A stretch of 64,000 nucleotides of DNA from Streptomyces sp. NBC_00286 (GCF_036173125.1 NZ_CP108054.1:9679501-9743500); one strand, 5' to 3'; numbered from the stretch's first letter, positions 9,801-22,186 are shown. The notes: generated from the letters alone by a model not told the origin. Program-made: numbers and translations.

Positions 9801-10646
9801 CTGCAGGCGAAGGTCGCGGTCGTCCAGCTGCGAGAGCTCCTGCAGACGCCGACGGGCACCCCCCTCGCGGAGGACGCCGTCGCCCCGAAGCGCATGTCCG
9901 GCAGGATCTCCCTGGACCATGTGACGTTCGCCTACGAGAGCACAGGCCTGGTCGCGATGGACGACGTCAGCCTCGAGATCCCGCCCGGGCAGGTCGTCGC
10001 CCTGGTCGGCACCACCGGTGCGGGCAAGTCGACCCTGGTCAAGCTGGTGGCCCGGTTCTACGACACTTCCGCGGGCACGGTGAGCCTCGACGGCATTCCG
10101 ATCAAGCAGCTCGACCTGGCGGCTTACCGCCACCAGCTCGGGTTCGTCCCCCAGGAACCCTTCCTCTTCTCGGGGACGATCCGTTCCAACATCGCCTACG
10201 GGAACCCCGAGGCGCCCGACCTCCTCGTGGAGCAGGCTGCCCGTGCAGTCGGGGCACATGCCTTCATCGCCGAGCTGCCCCTCGGCTACCACACCCCGGT
10301 GAGCGAGCAGGGCCGGTCACTGTCGGCCGGCCAACGCCAGCTGCTGAGCCTGGCACGGGCACTCGTCGTCGACCCCGCGATCCTGCTGCTCGACGAGGCG
10401 ACGGCGAACCTGGACCTCGCCACGGAGGCACGCGTCCAGCGAGCGATGGGACTGGTCGCGCGGGGGCGTACGACGCTGCTGATCGCACACCGGCTCCAGA
10501 CGGCACGAGCCTCGCAGCGCATCCTGGTCGTGGACAACGGCCTGATCGTCGAGGACGGCTCACACGACGAGCTCCTCGGGCTCGGGGGCCACTACGCGGC
10601 GCTGTGGGCGGCGATGGTGACGAGTACCGCCCACAGCCATGAGTGA
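6837..10646 (+). CDS. double-length ABC exporter (TMD-NBD-TMD-NBD in one chain)
   Basis: A 1269-residue exporter made of two fused half-transporters. The first NBD has Walker A GASGSGKSTL, signature LSGGQRQRLALARA and Walker B LILDDATSAID; the second has Walker A GTTGAGKSTL, signature LSAGQRQLLSLARAL and Walker B ILLLDEATANLD. In NBD1 the catalytic glutamate after Walker B is aspartate, so one ATP site is probably weak, as in heterodimeric exporters such as TM287/288. The ATG at 6837 is the first in-frame start matching the family; no ribosome site is visible because a hairpin ends 5 bp upstream. An alternative ATG is at 6855. Likely a lipid or drug exporter; the substrate is unknown. Confidence 0.9.
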   Translation: MTTPLDMREADSLEPDVEVDNRYRPVYARGTLQLLAPVLDRRERFRIWLGIGFAVVAMALMGLIPLIQQVVLDDTILSERRSRGVWIVLLLVAGLTGFVANYLRRTIGGRAAVRVQRDLQIKLHRHMQYLDASRRDELRSGDVMSRATSDLTLIQMFLQQLGLAYGNVTLLIVSLAVMVALSPLLAAVMLVAVPVFLAVAMRFRSRSFPASWMDQRFQGGVAGVVEEAVTGVRVVKAFGQEEQEQASLNGEARKLFQSRLRTARITAVFGAGMDAIPGLTQLAILGFGGWLVMEDQVSLGVFLAFSSYVLQLVAPVRFLSGLMATSQQARAGAQRVVELLSTQARVQDRPHAVRLENSSGLVELEHVDFHYPGGDVVLRDISLRVNPGERIAIVGASGSGKSTLAHLIARFHDPTSGVVRIDGRDIREYTLTSLRDAVGIVFEEGFLFGTTIRDNIAFGRPTATIDEVEHAAVAVHAHGFIAGLPDGYDTVVGERGFTLSGGQRQRLALARAALTSPQVLILDDATSAIDARTEHAIHRSLGEVLAERTTVLIAHRHSTLLLADRVIVLDHGRIVDVGTTEELLETSQLFRELLTGPDADFVAEPEELVTDLEPAAWPEGVSRQGAPKISSHTSEAATRAASGSHGPGMSGDTSTLAGLATVSPTLLKAVERLPELRGEPDIDLTEAVAPQSQFTMGSVFRPFTKPLLLASVMVVVDAVSWIATPVLIRFGIDHGVLQDSFRMLAWICVALLAIQGVIWVNSRVMIYFAQLIAERMLFGLRVRTFAHLQRLSLNYYEQHMAGKIMTRMTSDIEAFAQLLQQGLLTAMVSLLACFGIAVGLVVFDAQLALAVSPVLLILLASTLWFRSASGKTYLIARHRVSVLYADMQESLAGVAVSQAYSQQQANEQRFAVLADSYCEARIRSAELIARFFPVLQLLSTVAKAIALAVAAPRVIEGDLSYGLLIAFLLYLDQFFTPIQQLSFVFDQWLQAKVAVVQLRELLQTPTGTPLAEDAVAPKRMSGRISLDHVTFAYESTGLVAMDDVSLEIPPGQVVALVGTTGAGKSTLVKLVARFYDTSAGTVSLDGIPIKQLDLAAYRHQLGFVPQEPFLFSGTIRSNIAYGNPEAPDLLVEQAARAVGAHAFIAELPLGYHTPVSEQGRSLSAGQRQLLSLARALVVDPAILLLDEATANLDLATEARVQRAMGLVARGRTTLLIAHRLQTARASQRILVVDNGLIVEDGSHDELLGLGGHYAALWAAMVTSTAHSHE

Positions 10647-10669
10647 GGGCAGCCAGCCACGAGTGAGAA

Positions 10670-10731
10670 CAGCCCACGCCCCCACCCGCCAGGCGCAAGG
10701 GTCGGCGCCTGGCGGGTGGGGGCGTGGGCTG
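10670..10731. terminator. 27-bp perfect hairpin between convergent genes
   Basis: Positions 10670-10696 and 10705-10731 form a perfect 27-bp stem with an 8-nt loop. It lies between the ends of the ABC exporter (plus) and the GntR gene (minus) and is very likely a bidirectional terminator. Confidence 0.9.
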
Positions 10732-10758
10732 GGCCCTTCGGAAGCTGATCGACCCCGG

Positions 10759-11580
10759 TCAGGCCGATCGGACGGCGTGGGTCTGGAAGGCGATCAGATC
10801 GCTCCTCAGCCGGAACTGCGACAGCGCCCTGGCCTGGCCGTTCTCGTCCTCCAGGACGTCTTCCAAGAAGAGCATGGGCGCTCCGACCTCCACACCCACC
10901 AACCGCGCGGACTGCTCGTCGGCTGCTGTCGCACCGATCGTCGTCGATTTGCTTCCGCGGATCCTGACGTCAAAGTGCCTCTCCAAGAACAAGATCGCGT
11001 CCGGTTCGTCGACAACGACGTCTCGGGACTCCTCGGGGCTCAGCGCGACGTAACTCACCGAGATGCCCAGCACCATCTCGTGCTGGAGGAGGAGCGACTC
11101 CAGCATGAGCACTGTCCAGTCCCCTGTGAGCTCCAGCCGCTCACGCACCAGGCCCGGGCATCCCAGGATCTGGTAATCCAGCGCACGAAGCTCAGTGTGG
11201 ATGGCCCTCTCGCCGCCGAACGCCTCGACGGGGGCGATGTGGTTGATCCGCAAGGTCGTGACGCGGGCAGAGCGCGTGCCCCGCTTCGGGCTGCGCGTGA
11301 CCAGACCGTCCTTGGCCAGGAGCTGCAGGACCGCACGCACCGTGTTTCGGCTCGCCGACAAGGCGTGTGTCAGCTCACCCTCGACCAGGTACTGGCTGTC
11401 GGCGCTGCTCTGCAGGGAGGAACGCAGGAGGTCGTAGGTCCTGCGCATCGAGTTGTTCAGCCGGTCCGGCGTCTGGCGATGCCGTTGGTACAGCGTCTCC
11501 GGGCGCACCGGCCCGACAGGGTGTGCCGCCACCGACCGCCACGGTTCTGCAGCGGGACGAGGCAACAGGTCGTCTGCCAC
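10759..11580 (-). CDS. GntR/HutC-family transcriptional regulator
   Basis: A 273-residue repressor-type protein. An N-terminal winged helix (about residues 45-105, with GELTHALSASRNTVRAVLQLLAKDGLVTRSPKRG) is followed by a UTRA-type ligand-binding domain (about 120-265), which in HutC-type regulators senses a small molecule. The GTG start follows a GGGGG tract 7 nt upstream. It faces the ABC exporter tail-to-tail and lies upstream of a riboflavin kinase gene on the same strand. By position it may control the monooxygenase/transport locus or itself; no operator could be assigned. Confidence 0.88.
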   Translation of the reverse strand: MADDLLPRPAAEPWRSVAAHPVGPVRPETLYQRHRQTPDRLNNSMRRTYDLLRSSLQSSADSQYLVEGELTHALSASRNTVRAVLQLLAKDGLVTRSPKRGTRSARVTTLRINHIAPVEAFGGERAIHTELRALDYQILGCPGLVRERLELTGDWTVLMLESLLLQHEMVLGISVSYVALSPEESRDVVVDEPDAILFLERHFDVRIRGSKSTTIGATAADEQSARLVGVEVGAPMLFLEDVLEDENGQARALSQFRLRSDLIAFQTHAVRSA

Positions 11581-11709
11581 GAGGAAACCCCCTTCGAAAA
11601 GGCGTTCATCCAGCCTGATCAGGGAAGCACCGGAGTGTTGCCTGGATCGCCCTCGAATGCGACGTACATATTGCGCCCTCGGTGGCCCGCGGGGACAGCG
11701 CCTCGCCGC

Positions 11710-12216
11710 TCAGGGTTGGTCGGCGATGCCGCCGGAGACCCTCGGGCACGCGTTCGAGTGCAGCCAGAGCCGGGCATCGGCGATGTCCTGATGCATCTGC
11801 TTCACCAGCGCCTCGACTTCGAAGAAACGGCGCTGGGGCCGAATCCTGTGATCGAGCCTGACACGCAGCCACTGACCGTAGAGGTCGCCGCAGAAGTCCA
11901 GCAGGTGTGCTTCGAGGAGGCGGATACCGTCGCGACCGTAGAAGGTGGCCCTGCGGCCTACCGACACGGCCGCGCCGTACGTGGCGCCGTCGGGCAGCCG
12001 GACGAGCCCGGCCCACACACCGTCGCTCACGCTCTCGTCGCCCAGCACGATGTTGGCGGTGGGGAAACCGAGCTCGCGGCCCCGCCGGTCGCCATACTCG
12101 ACCCGTCCCTCGATGAGCCCCATCTGCTTGGACGCTGATCTGTCCCACGATCGACGAAGCTTCGGTCGCGAACCAAACGGCACGCCGAGGACGCCGCTGG
12201 CCAGGGTCCAGTCCAT
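11710..12216 (-). CDS. stand-alone riboflavin kinase (flavokinase domain only)
   Basis: A 168-residue protein matching the C-terminal kinase half of RibF, which phosphorylates riboflavin to FMN. The ATP/flavin loop GRVEYGDRRGRELGFPTANI (about residues 35-54) and the LLEAHLLDFCGDLYG segment with its catalytic glutamate are present, while the N-terminal FAD synthetase domain of normal bacterial RibF is absent. The ATG at 12216 has an AAGGAG site; a longer frame to 12375 lacks one. Lying at the edge of a locus with three FMN-using monooxygenases, it may raise FMN supply for them. The genome must encode a bifunctional RibF elsewhere for FAD. Confidence 0.85.
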   Translation of the reverse strand: MDWTLASGVLGVPFGSRPKLRRSWDRSASKQMGLIEGRVEYGDRRGRELGFPTANIVLGDESVSDGVWAGLVRLPDGATYGAAVSVGRRATFYGRDGIRLLEAHLLDFCGDLYGQWLRVRLDHRIRPQRRFFEVEALVKQMHQDIADARLWLHSNACPRVSGGIADQP

Positions 12217-12452
12217 CTTGTCTGCTCCTTCGGCACGGGAAGAACGGGTAGTCAAGGACCAGTGCGACGGATCCCCGTTGCGGGCGAACGAGTCGGCGGT
12301 GACGTCTGGATTGCGCCGTCCCCGTGCCGCGATGCGCGTCCTACTGGCGCGCCTCAGGACGTCAACACGGGCCACGGCATGCCTGGCCGGCGCAAAGGAC
12401 CCGCAACCAGAGAGTGACCCTTGGGCAACAGTGGCGCGCTTGACTCCCCGGC

Positions 12453-12845
12453 ATGACGTTTCGAAGCACCAGGCATGGGCGCTGGCACGGCGCTCGGAGT
12501 AAAAGCCCGCGCGACTATCGCGTCATCGTTTCAGACCGGGCCACTCGCCGCACTCGGCTGCTGGCCGCTGCCGCCCGGCAGGCCGGCCCCACCGAACTCA
12601 ACCACGAGTGGCTGGCCGACCGAACGGGGGTCCCCCTCGGATACCTCGTCTGGCGGTATCCCACCACAGCCGACCTGTGCGCACTCCGGTCGCTGTCCAT
12701 GTGAGCCGCGCTCCGGTACGGGGCACGGCGATTCGACAGAAACGATCAGAAGCTGCTCAGGTTCCGTCAGCGGTACGGCGAGTCGCAGGATCCGGGCAGG
12801 CCCGCTGAGTTGGAGCTCCAGGCCAGACAGGCCACTTCAGCCGTG
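12453..12845 (+). pseudogene. possible decayed TetR-like regulator remnant
   Basis: The frame from 12453 contains a helix-turn-helix-like segment (LLAAAARQAGPTELNHEWLADRTGVPLGYLVWRYPTTADL) in the layout of a TetR N-terminus, then meets a TGA at 12702-12704. The same frame continues with protein-like residues (RRFDRNDQKLLRFRQRYGES, then QDPGRPAELELQARQAT) to about 12845, after which coding character moves to another frame (DLADLLGDLGRL). This looks like a gene with a nonsense codon and a later frameshift. The TetR assignment is tentative; key glycines are present but the overall match is weak. Confidence 0.35.
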
Positions 12846-12877
12846 ACCTCGCCGATCTCCTCGGCGACCTCGGCCGG

Positions 12878-15112
<2,235 letters not shown>

Positions 15113-15125
15113 GGTGTCAGCCTCC

Positions 15126-16526
15126 TCAGGCGTTGTGGGAGAACGAAGGGGCCGGCGGGCCATTGCCGGAGGGCGTTCGGTCGGGTTCGGCGAGGCGGGC
15201 GATCGCCGCCAGCGGTACGGGCAGCCAGTCGGGTCGGTGCCGGGCCTCGTACAGCACCTCGTACACCGCGCGGTCCGTCTCGTAGCCGCGCAGCAGACCG
15301 GGTTCCTCCCGCGGATCCCATCCCGCCTCCGCGGCGTACCCGGCGCAGTAGGCGTCCCGGCAGCGCCGCGCCCACGCCGGCCGCCACGGGCGGCGGCTGC
15401 GGGCGGCGTAGTCGAAGGAGCGCAGCATGCCCGCCACATCGCGTACGGGGGACTGGCGGCGACGGCGTTCCGCGAGCGGGCGGGCCGGCTCGCCCTCGAA
15501 GTCGATGATGAACCAGCGTGGCCCGGCACGCAGCACCTGACCGAGGTGGAAGTCGCCGTGGATCCGCTGCGCGGGACGCGTCGCGTCGAGCTCGGCGAGC
15601 GCGTCGAAGGCGGCCCGCAACCCGGGGGCGTACGGCAGGAGTTCGGGCACGGACTGGCTCGTGGCGGCCAGGCGTTCGGTCATCGCGGCCGCAAGTTCCC
15701 TGTTCTGGCGCCGACTTGGCGTCTCGGAGGGGAAGGCGGCGGCCAGCGCCAGGTGCACCTCGGCGGTGGCGCACCCCAGTTCGTACGCCTCCTCGGTGAA
15801 ATCCCTTCCCGAGGTGAGGGATTGAAGCGCCAGCGTCCAGCCGTCCGTGGCCTCGGGCAGGAACGGCTGGAGCACGCCGAGCGTCGCCTCCCGCGGCCGC
15901 GAGGTCCGGAACCATGCCACGGGGGGAGGGACGCGCGTGCAGCCCTGGCGGACCAGCGCCCACGGCACCTCAAGATCCGGATTGATGCCGGGCTGGATGC
16001 GCCGGAAGACCTTCAGGATGTACGAATCCCCGTATACGACCGAGGAGTTGGACTGCTCGGCGTCGAGGAGCCGGGGAGTGAGCCCGGCGGGCACCGTCAC
16101 CTGCGGGTCGCGTTCGAAGCGCAGCGGGCCCGCCGTGCCCGGATGACGCAGCCGCTCCAGCAGCAGTCCGGTGGAGCCGGGGTCGCGGAAGGCGTCGTAC
16201 ACCATCAGTCCGGCCAGCGGTCCCTCGCTCGCCCGGCCGATGTAGGCGTGGACCAAGCGGGGCGGCAGGAACTCCCTTACACCAAGCAGCAGTTGGTAGC
16301 AGTCGCCGGACGGGGGTGCCCCGGCGCCGTGCTGCGCATGCACCAGCAGATGCAGACACCCTGGATGCAGCTCGGTCGCGGACAGAAGCGTCAGATCCGT
16401 GACGGGCCGCCCCTTGCCCGCGAACCACCGCTGCCGTGGCAGCCAGGCCCGCAGCAACGCCGCGACCGAGGTCAGCAGTGCGGCCGAGCCGAGGCTGTCC
16501 GGTATGAGCGGTGCGGTCCTGGACAT
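15126..16526 (-). CDS. pep2: maltokinase Pep2 (Mak)
   Basis: A 466-residue kinase that phosphorylates maltose to maltose-1-phosphate, the donor used by GlgE. It has the N-terminal [17 protein letters not shown] region typical of maltokinases and an aminoglycoside-phosphotransferase-like active site: [12 protein letters not shown] (catalytic Asp, about residue 320) and [14 protein letters not shown] (metal Asp). The ATG at 16526 follows an AAGGGA sequence. It lies 41 nt downstream of treS and 13 nt upstream of glgB, so the three are one operon. In mycobacteria TreS and Mak form a complex; the same is plausible here. Confidence 0.94.
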   Translation of the reverse strand: MSRTAPLIPDSLGSAALLTSVAALLRAWLPRQRWFAGKGRPVTDLTLLSATELHPGCLHLLVHAQHGAGAPPSGDCYQLLLGVREFLPPRLVHAYIGRASEGPLAGLMVYDAFRDPGSTGLLLERLRHPGTAGPLRFERDPQVTVPAGLTPRLLDAEQSNSSVVYGDSYILKVFRRIQPGINPDLEVPWALVRQGCTRVPPPVAWFRTSRPREATLGVLQPFLPEATDGWTLALQSLTSGRDFTEEAYELGCATAEVHLALAAAFPSETPSRRQNRELAAAMTERLAATSQSVPELLPYAPGLRAAFDALAELDATRPAQRIHGDFHLGQVLRAGPRWFIIDFEGEPARPLAERRRRQSPVRDVAGMLRSFDYAARSRRPWRPAWARRCRDAYCAGYAAEAGWDPREEPGLLRGYETDRAVYEVLYEARHRPDWLPVPLAAIARLAEPDRTPSGNGPPAPSFSHNA

Positions 16527-16567
16527 GGAGACACGTCCCTTCGAGGCACACGAGGTGAGGCACACGA

Positions 16568-18289
<1,722 letters not shown>

Positions 18290-18332
18290 GGTGTGGGTGA
18301 CCCTCCGATCGCACCCGGCTTCGTAAGTCCGC

Positions 18333-18626
18333 CTATCGCGCCGGCGCCGTCGCCAGTCCCGTCGGTCGGGTGCGGGCGCCGTTTCGGCGGCGGGGCCTGG
18401 TGCCACGGTTTGCGAAGTACAGCGCTAAATCGGCGCCCAAGTAGCGCTCCGCCGCGTCAGCCGCTTCGCGGGCGCAGCGTTTGCCCATCAGTACGCACAG
18501 GGTGTAGCCGGTGCTCTCGAAGTTGTCCCGTGCCAGGCGGTCGGCGGGGGCGGCGAGCATCAGGCGTTCCCAGGCTCGGTACTGCTCCAGATGCCTGGCG
18601 ACCTCGGCTTTGGCAGGCAGCAGCAT
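18333..18626 (-). CDS. DUF5133-domain protein
   Basis: A small protein of about 97 residues ([20 protein letters not shown], then [10 protein letters not shown]) matching DUF5133, a family seen in Streptomyces regulatory and secondary-metabolic contexts with no established biochemical role. The ATG at 18626 fits homologues; a GTG at 18638 lies closer to AGGAGGAAG. The C-terminal 25 residues are Arg/Thr/Pro-rich and probably disordered. It lies 43 nt before treS on the same strand, so it may be the first gene of that operon, in the place where glgE is usually found. Confidence 0.75.
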   Translation of the reverse strand: MLLPAKAEVARHLEQYRAWERLMLAAPADRLARDNFESTGYTLCVLMGKRCAREAADAAERYLGADLALYFANRGTRPRRRNGARTRPTGLATAPAR

Positions 18627-18943
18627 CTCACTGGTCACCTTCCTCCTCGCGGGTGCGCACGGTTCACCTGGACGGTGCGCGAAGGCCGTGCACGGAGAGG
18701 CACCGACCGGTTACAGAGTCGAGGCCTTCACTCATGGTGCATGTGGCGCCACGGAACGTCCTGTTGTCTCTTCAACGACATACGGCGCTTGCGTCCGGCT
18801 GACGGCTCTCGTGTTGCACGAACGGAGTAGCACTCTCACCCTGGAGTGACTCAGGAGCGATCAGCGCTCACGCTTCGTGTTCGGGGCACGGCCCGCAAGG
18901 GCTGAGGGGGAGCGAGAGCTTCGCCGGTGAGGAGCCAACGACG
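18627..18943. other. divergent intergenic region
   Basis: A spacer of about 300 bp between the divergent DUF5133/treS operon and the ATP-binding protein gene must hold promoters for both. A CIRCE-like imperfect inverted repeat (TAGCACTC, 8 nt, GAGTGACT) lies at 18828-18851. The GAGGAG ribosome site of the downstream gene is at its right end. No further gene was recognised. Confidence 0.5.
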
Positions 18944-19510
18944 ATGAAGACCGTAGTGCCCTGCTACTACCACCTCGACGTGGAGGTCAGCCCGGAACGG
19001 GTCGAACAGGTCAGGCGCATTCTGGCCGCCCACCTCCGGTACTGGAACCTGGACGATCTCGTCGAGCCCGTCTGTGACTGCGCCGAGGTGCTGCTGCACA
19101 CGATCGACGAGCACGCCGCGGACAAGAACACCACGATCGAGATGTGGTGGACCGGCCAGCATCTCATCACCGCCATCGCGGACAACGACGCGGACCTGCA
19201 CGCGAAGTACGCCCAGCCGGGCTGCCTGGCCCATATCGCCGCCGTGAGCGACGGCTGGGGCTGCTGCGCCACGGGAACCGGCGGCAAGATCATCTGGTTC
19301 TCGCGCCGGGCCCGTGCCATCGAGCGCGCTCCGCTGGTTCCGATACGCCCGGCCCCCAGCCTGCGTACGGCACGCCCGATGCCCCGCGAGGCGCCGGTGC
19401 CCGCGCTGGCCGGTTCCGCGCCGACGAGTCTGCTCACGGCGGCGGCCGACGTCGGCGTACGGGATCCCGATGGCTCGCCGGGCGCGACCGTGCCGCGTAC
19501 CTCGCTCTGA
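18944..19510 (+). CDS. ATP-binding (RsbW-like HATPase) regulatory protein
   Basis: A 188-residue protein whose first 125 residues resemble the Streptomyces serine-kinase/anti-sigma-like HATPase family: a long helix (PERVEQVRRILAAHLRYWNL), an N-box-like region (DCAEVLLHTIDEHAADKNTT) and a glycine-containing lid (GWGCCATGTGGKIIWF). The usual N-box Asn is not obvious, so kinase activity is uncertain. The remainder is Pro/Ala/Arg-rich and probably disordered. The ATG has a GAGGAG site. Streptomyces genomes carry many such proteins with mostly unknown partners. It is divergent from the treS operon. Confidence 0.65.
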   Translation: MKTVVPCYYHLDVEVSPERVEQVRRILAAHLRYWNLDDLVEPVCDCAEVLLHTIDEHAADKNTTIEMWWTGQHLITAIADNDADLHAKYAQPGCLAHIAAVSDGWGCCATGTGGKIIWFSRRARAIERAPLVPIRPAPSLRTARPMPREAPVPALAGSAPTSLLTAAADVGVRDPDGSPGATVPRTSL

Positions 19511-19528
19511 GCCCCGCCACTGCGAAAG

Positions 19529-19556
19529 CGCGCCCGCTCTTCGGTCAGCGGGCGCG
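19529..19556. terminator. hairpin between convergent genes
   Basis: Arms 19529-19538 (CGCGCCCGCT) and 19547-19556 pair perfectly around an 8-nt loop. The hairpin sits at the meeting point of the ATP-binding protein gene and the PPOX gene, overlapping the last codons of the latter. Confidence 0.65.
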
Positions 19557-19985
19557 GGGCACTCCGTACGCCCGCTCGATCCGCAGACGCAGCACGAGGC
19601 GGCGGTCGCGGACCATGGCGGCGCGGTAGTCGTCCCAGTCGGGGTGCTCGCCCAGGACGTCGCGGTAGAGCCGGATGAGTTCCTCGACCGTCTCGTCCTG
19701 CGGATCCGTCGCGACGGGGGAGAGGTCGGCGACGCCCTCGACGACGGTGTAGGCCCAGCGGTCGTCGCTGGTCACGTGGTACGACACCCGCGGATCCCGG
19801 CGCATGTTGCGCGTCTTGGCGCGGTCGTCCGTGATCGAGACGCGCACGGTCCGTTCGTCGGGGTAGTACGCGTGGTTGACGTTCGAGAGCTGCGGCCGAC
19901 CGTCGCGTTTGAGGGTGACCAGCACTCCGCCGTCGTACTCGCCGAGCAGCTTGAGCAGGGCGTTCTGCTTCGTGTCGTGGGACAT
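19545..19985 (-). CDS. F420-dependent PPOX-class oxidoreductase (TIGR03618 type)
   Basis: A protein of about 146 residues with the split-barrel flavin/deazaflavin fold. The pattern GGVLVTLKRDGRPQLSNVNH followed by RTVRVSITDDRAKTRNMRRD is typical of the TIGR03618 subgroup, whose members often bind F420. The ATG at 19985 is chosen by family length; the frame is open to 20111 and another ATG (MPRQILDVEQR) lies 12 codons upstream. No strong ribosome site is seen. Substrate unknown. It lies directly downstream of the acyl-CoA synthetase gene on the same strand and may share its transcript. Confidence 0.8.
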   Translation of the reverse strand: MSHDTKQNALLKLLGEYDGGVLVTLKRDGRPQLSNVNHAYYPDERTVRVSITDDRAKTRNMRRDPRVSYHVTSDDRWAYTVVEGVADLSPVATDPQDETVEELIRLYRDVLGEHPDWDDYRAAMVRDRRLVLRLRIERAYGVPRAR

Positions 19986-20107
19986 GCGTTGTTCAACGTC
20001 CAGGATCTGCCGGGGCATTCCGTTGCGATTTTTTCGCAGTCGGCGGCGGAATGTGAGGAACGCGCTCGGGCTACCGGGGTCCGCGGTCCTGTTCGGACGA
20101 GGCCGGC

Positions 20108-22006
20108 TCACCGGAACACGTTGTCGTCCTCCCAGGCGAAGGGCTCGATGGTCGGGCTGCGTCGCGCGGCTCTCGATGTCGCATACATCGCGTCGATCTC
20201 GGCCGCGAAGTGGTGCGCGATGGCGTCCCTGCGCAGCTTCATGGACGGGGTCATCAGCCCGGTCGCCGGGTCGATGGGCTCCGGGAGGATGCGGAACACC
20301 CGGATGGACTCAGAACGCGACACCGAGCTGTTGGCCGCCGCGATCGCGCGCCTGACCTCTTCCCGCAGGGCGTTCTGCTCCCGTACCTCCCGGTTCGACG
20401 CCTGGCCGCCCAGGGGCAGGGTCGCGCGCCAGTGGGCGAGGAATTCCGGGTCCAGGGTGATCAGGGCGCCCACGCAGGGGCGGTTGTCACCCACGACGAC
20501 CGCCTGGTGGATGAGCGGATGGATCCGCAGACGCTCTTCGAGGGCTGCCGGGGCCACGCTCTTGCCGCCGCTCGTGATGATGATGTCCTTCTTGCGCCCG
20601 GTGATGGCCAGATACCCGTCCATGTCGATCCGGCCGATGTCCCCCGTGGCCAGCCAGCCACCGCGGAGCGCCTCCTGAGTGCCGGGCACGTCATTGATGT
20701 AACCCTGGAACACCGAGGGGCCGTGCACCAGGATCTCCCCGTCCTCGGCCACACGGACCTCCATGCCCGGCAGCGGGCGTCCGACGGTGCCGAACTTGTG
20801 CCGCCCGACAGGCTGCGCGGTCATCCCGCCACCCGTCTCGGTGAGCCCGTACCCGTCGTGGATGAAGATCCCGATTCCCGTGTAGAAGAGGGCGAGTTGG
20901 CGGTTCAGGGGCGAGCCGCCCGAGCATGCGCCGCAGACTCGTCCGCCCAGGGCGGCGCGCAGTTTCCGGTACACGGTCCTTTCGTAGAAGGCGTGTTGGG
21001 CACGCAGTTCGAGGCCGGGCCCGGAGCCCGTGCCCAGTTGCTGGCGCTCCACGGCGGCGGCGAATCGCCGTGCGACGCGGGCCGCGCGGTCGAACAGGGC
21101 GCCGTGGCCCGTCTGTTGGGCCTCGCGCAGGAAGTTCTTGTAGATCTTCTCGAAGACGAACGGGACACCGAACACGAAAGTGGGGCGAAAGGAGAGGAAC
21201 GCCTCGGAAAGCGCCTCACCATTCATCTCGGACTCGTGCCCCAGCAGCAGCCCGCCGCGTACACAGATCCCTTGGATCATGAGGCCGTACACATGGGAGA
21301 AGGGTAGGAAGGCGAGGATGGCCGGCTGCCGGCCGGGCGGCGCCGTCGTGTGGGCCCAGCCGGCCAGCAGCGCGTCGCAGGGGCTGGCCAGATTGCGATG
21401 GCTCAGAGCGCAGCCTCGGGGGTGCCCCGTCGTGCCGGACGTGTACGCGATGACCGCGGTCGATCCGGGGACCACCATCCGGCGCATCGAGTCGACGGCC
21501 TCGCGCGGCACCGACCGGCCCAGTTCCACGAGCTGGGCGAGGGAACCGGCGTCCAACTGCCAGACGTGGCGCAACTGCGGCAGCTCGGCGCACGCCGAGC
21601 CGACCGTCATCAAGCCCTGCTCGTCCTCGACGATCACACCGGCACAGTTTGCGTCGCGCAGGATCCACGCGACCTGGTCGTGCGAGGAAGTCGGGTAGAT
21701 CGGGACGATCTCGGCTCCCACCGCCCACAGTGCGTAGCTGAGCACGGTCCACTCGTAGCGCGTACGGGCCATGATGGCCACGCGGTGTCCCGGATACAGC
21801 CCCGACGCGATGAACCCCCTGGCAAGATCGACCACTTCATCCCGCAACTCGACCGCGGTCACCGGCGACCAGGTGGGGGGAGAGGATTCGGAACGGCGCG
21901 CGACCTGCGGCAGCAACGGTATGCGCTCCGCCGTGTCGAAGAGACTGTCGGCCAGTCCTCCCTGCATCAAGGGCTGAGCCGTTGACGGAACTTCGGACAC
22001 ATGCAT
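20108..22006 (-). CDS. AMP-dependent long-chain acyl-CoA synthetase (FadD15-like)
   Basis: A 632-residue ANL-superfamily ligase that activates carboxylic acids as acyl-adenylates and then thioesters. The P-loop motif AVIAYTSGTTGHPRG (about residue 185), the GYGLTETGG motif and the hinge region YLAITGRKKDIIITSGGKSVA are all intact. The ATG at 22006 has GGAG 6 nt upstream; an upstream ATG at 22021 is less well placed. It is close to the FadD15-like group of actinobacteria that act on long-chain fatty acids. It is transcribed away from the membrane glycosyltransferase gene across a region with a clear palindrome. Confidence 0.9.
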   Translation of the reverse strand: MHVSEVPSTAQPLMQGGLADSLFDTAERIPLLPQVARRSESSPPTWSPVTAVELRDEVVDLARGFIASGLYPGHRVAIMARTRYEWTVLSYALWAVGAEIVPIYPTSSHDQVAWILRDANCAGVIVEDEQGLMTVGSACAELPQLRHVWQLDAGSLAQLVELGRSVPREAVDSMRRMVVPGSTAVIAYTSGTTGHPRGCALSHRNLASPCDALLAGWAHTTAPPGRQPAILAFLPFSHVYGLMIQGICVRGGLLLGHESEMNGEALSEAFLSFRPTFVFGVPFVFEKIYKNFLREAQQTGHGALFDRAARVARRFAAAVERQQLGTGSGPGLELRAQHAFYERTVYRKLRAALGGRVCGACSGGSPLNRQLALFYTGIGIFIHDGYGLTETGGGMTAQPVGRHKFGTVGRPLPGMEVRVAEDGEILVHGPSVFQGYINDVPGTQEALRGGWLATGDIGRIDMDGYLAITGRKKDIIITSGGKSVAPAALEERLRIHPLIHQAVVVGDNRPCVGALITLDPEFLAHWRATLPLGGQASNREVREQNALREEVRRAIAAANSSVSRSESIRVFRILPEPIDPATGLMTPSMKLRRDAIAHHFAAEIDAMYATSRAARRSPTIEPFAWEDDNVFR

Positions 22007-22154
22007 GCGCCGCTCCAGCATTCTTCTCGCAGCGCCCTCGGGGATTGAGGCTTGGGGGGAACCGAGGGCTTCTGAAATCTAGTCCACGCCGACGACGGCC
22101 GTGTCCGGAACCGCCAAGTGACTTGATCTGACGTCTTATCAGGCCTGAAGGGGT

Positions 22155-22168
22155 GTTCCGTACGGAAC
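22155..22168. promoter_or_regulatory. perfect 14-bp palindrome, probable operator
   Basis: GTTCCGTACGGAAC is a perfect palindrome and extends to 20 bp (22152-22171) with one mismatched pair. It sits in the 230-bp region between the divergent acyl-CoA synthetase and GT39 genes, a typical place for a regulator site. The regulator is unknown. Confidence 0.55.
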
Positions 22169-22186
22169 GCCGGGCGGACGATACGC

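Noticed and set aside
12702..12704. Recoded or read-through TGA in the TetR-like frame
   Set aside because: No selenocysteine element or conserved downstream domain is visible; gene decay is simpler.
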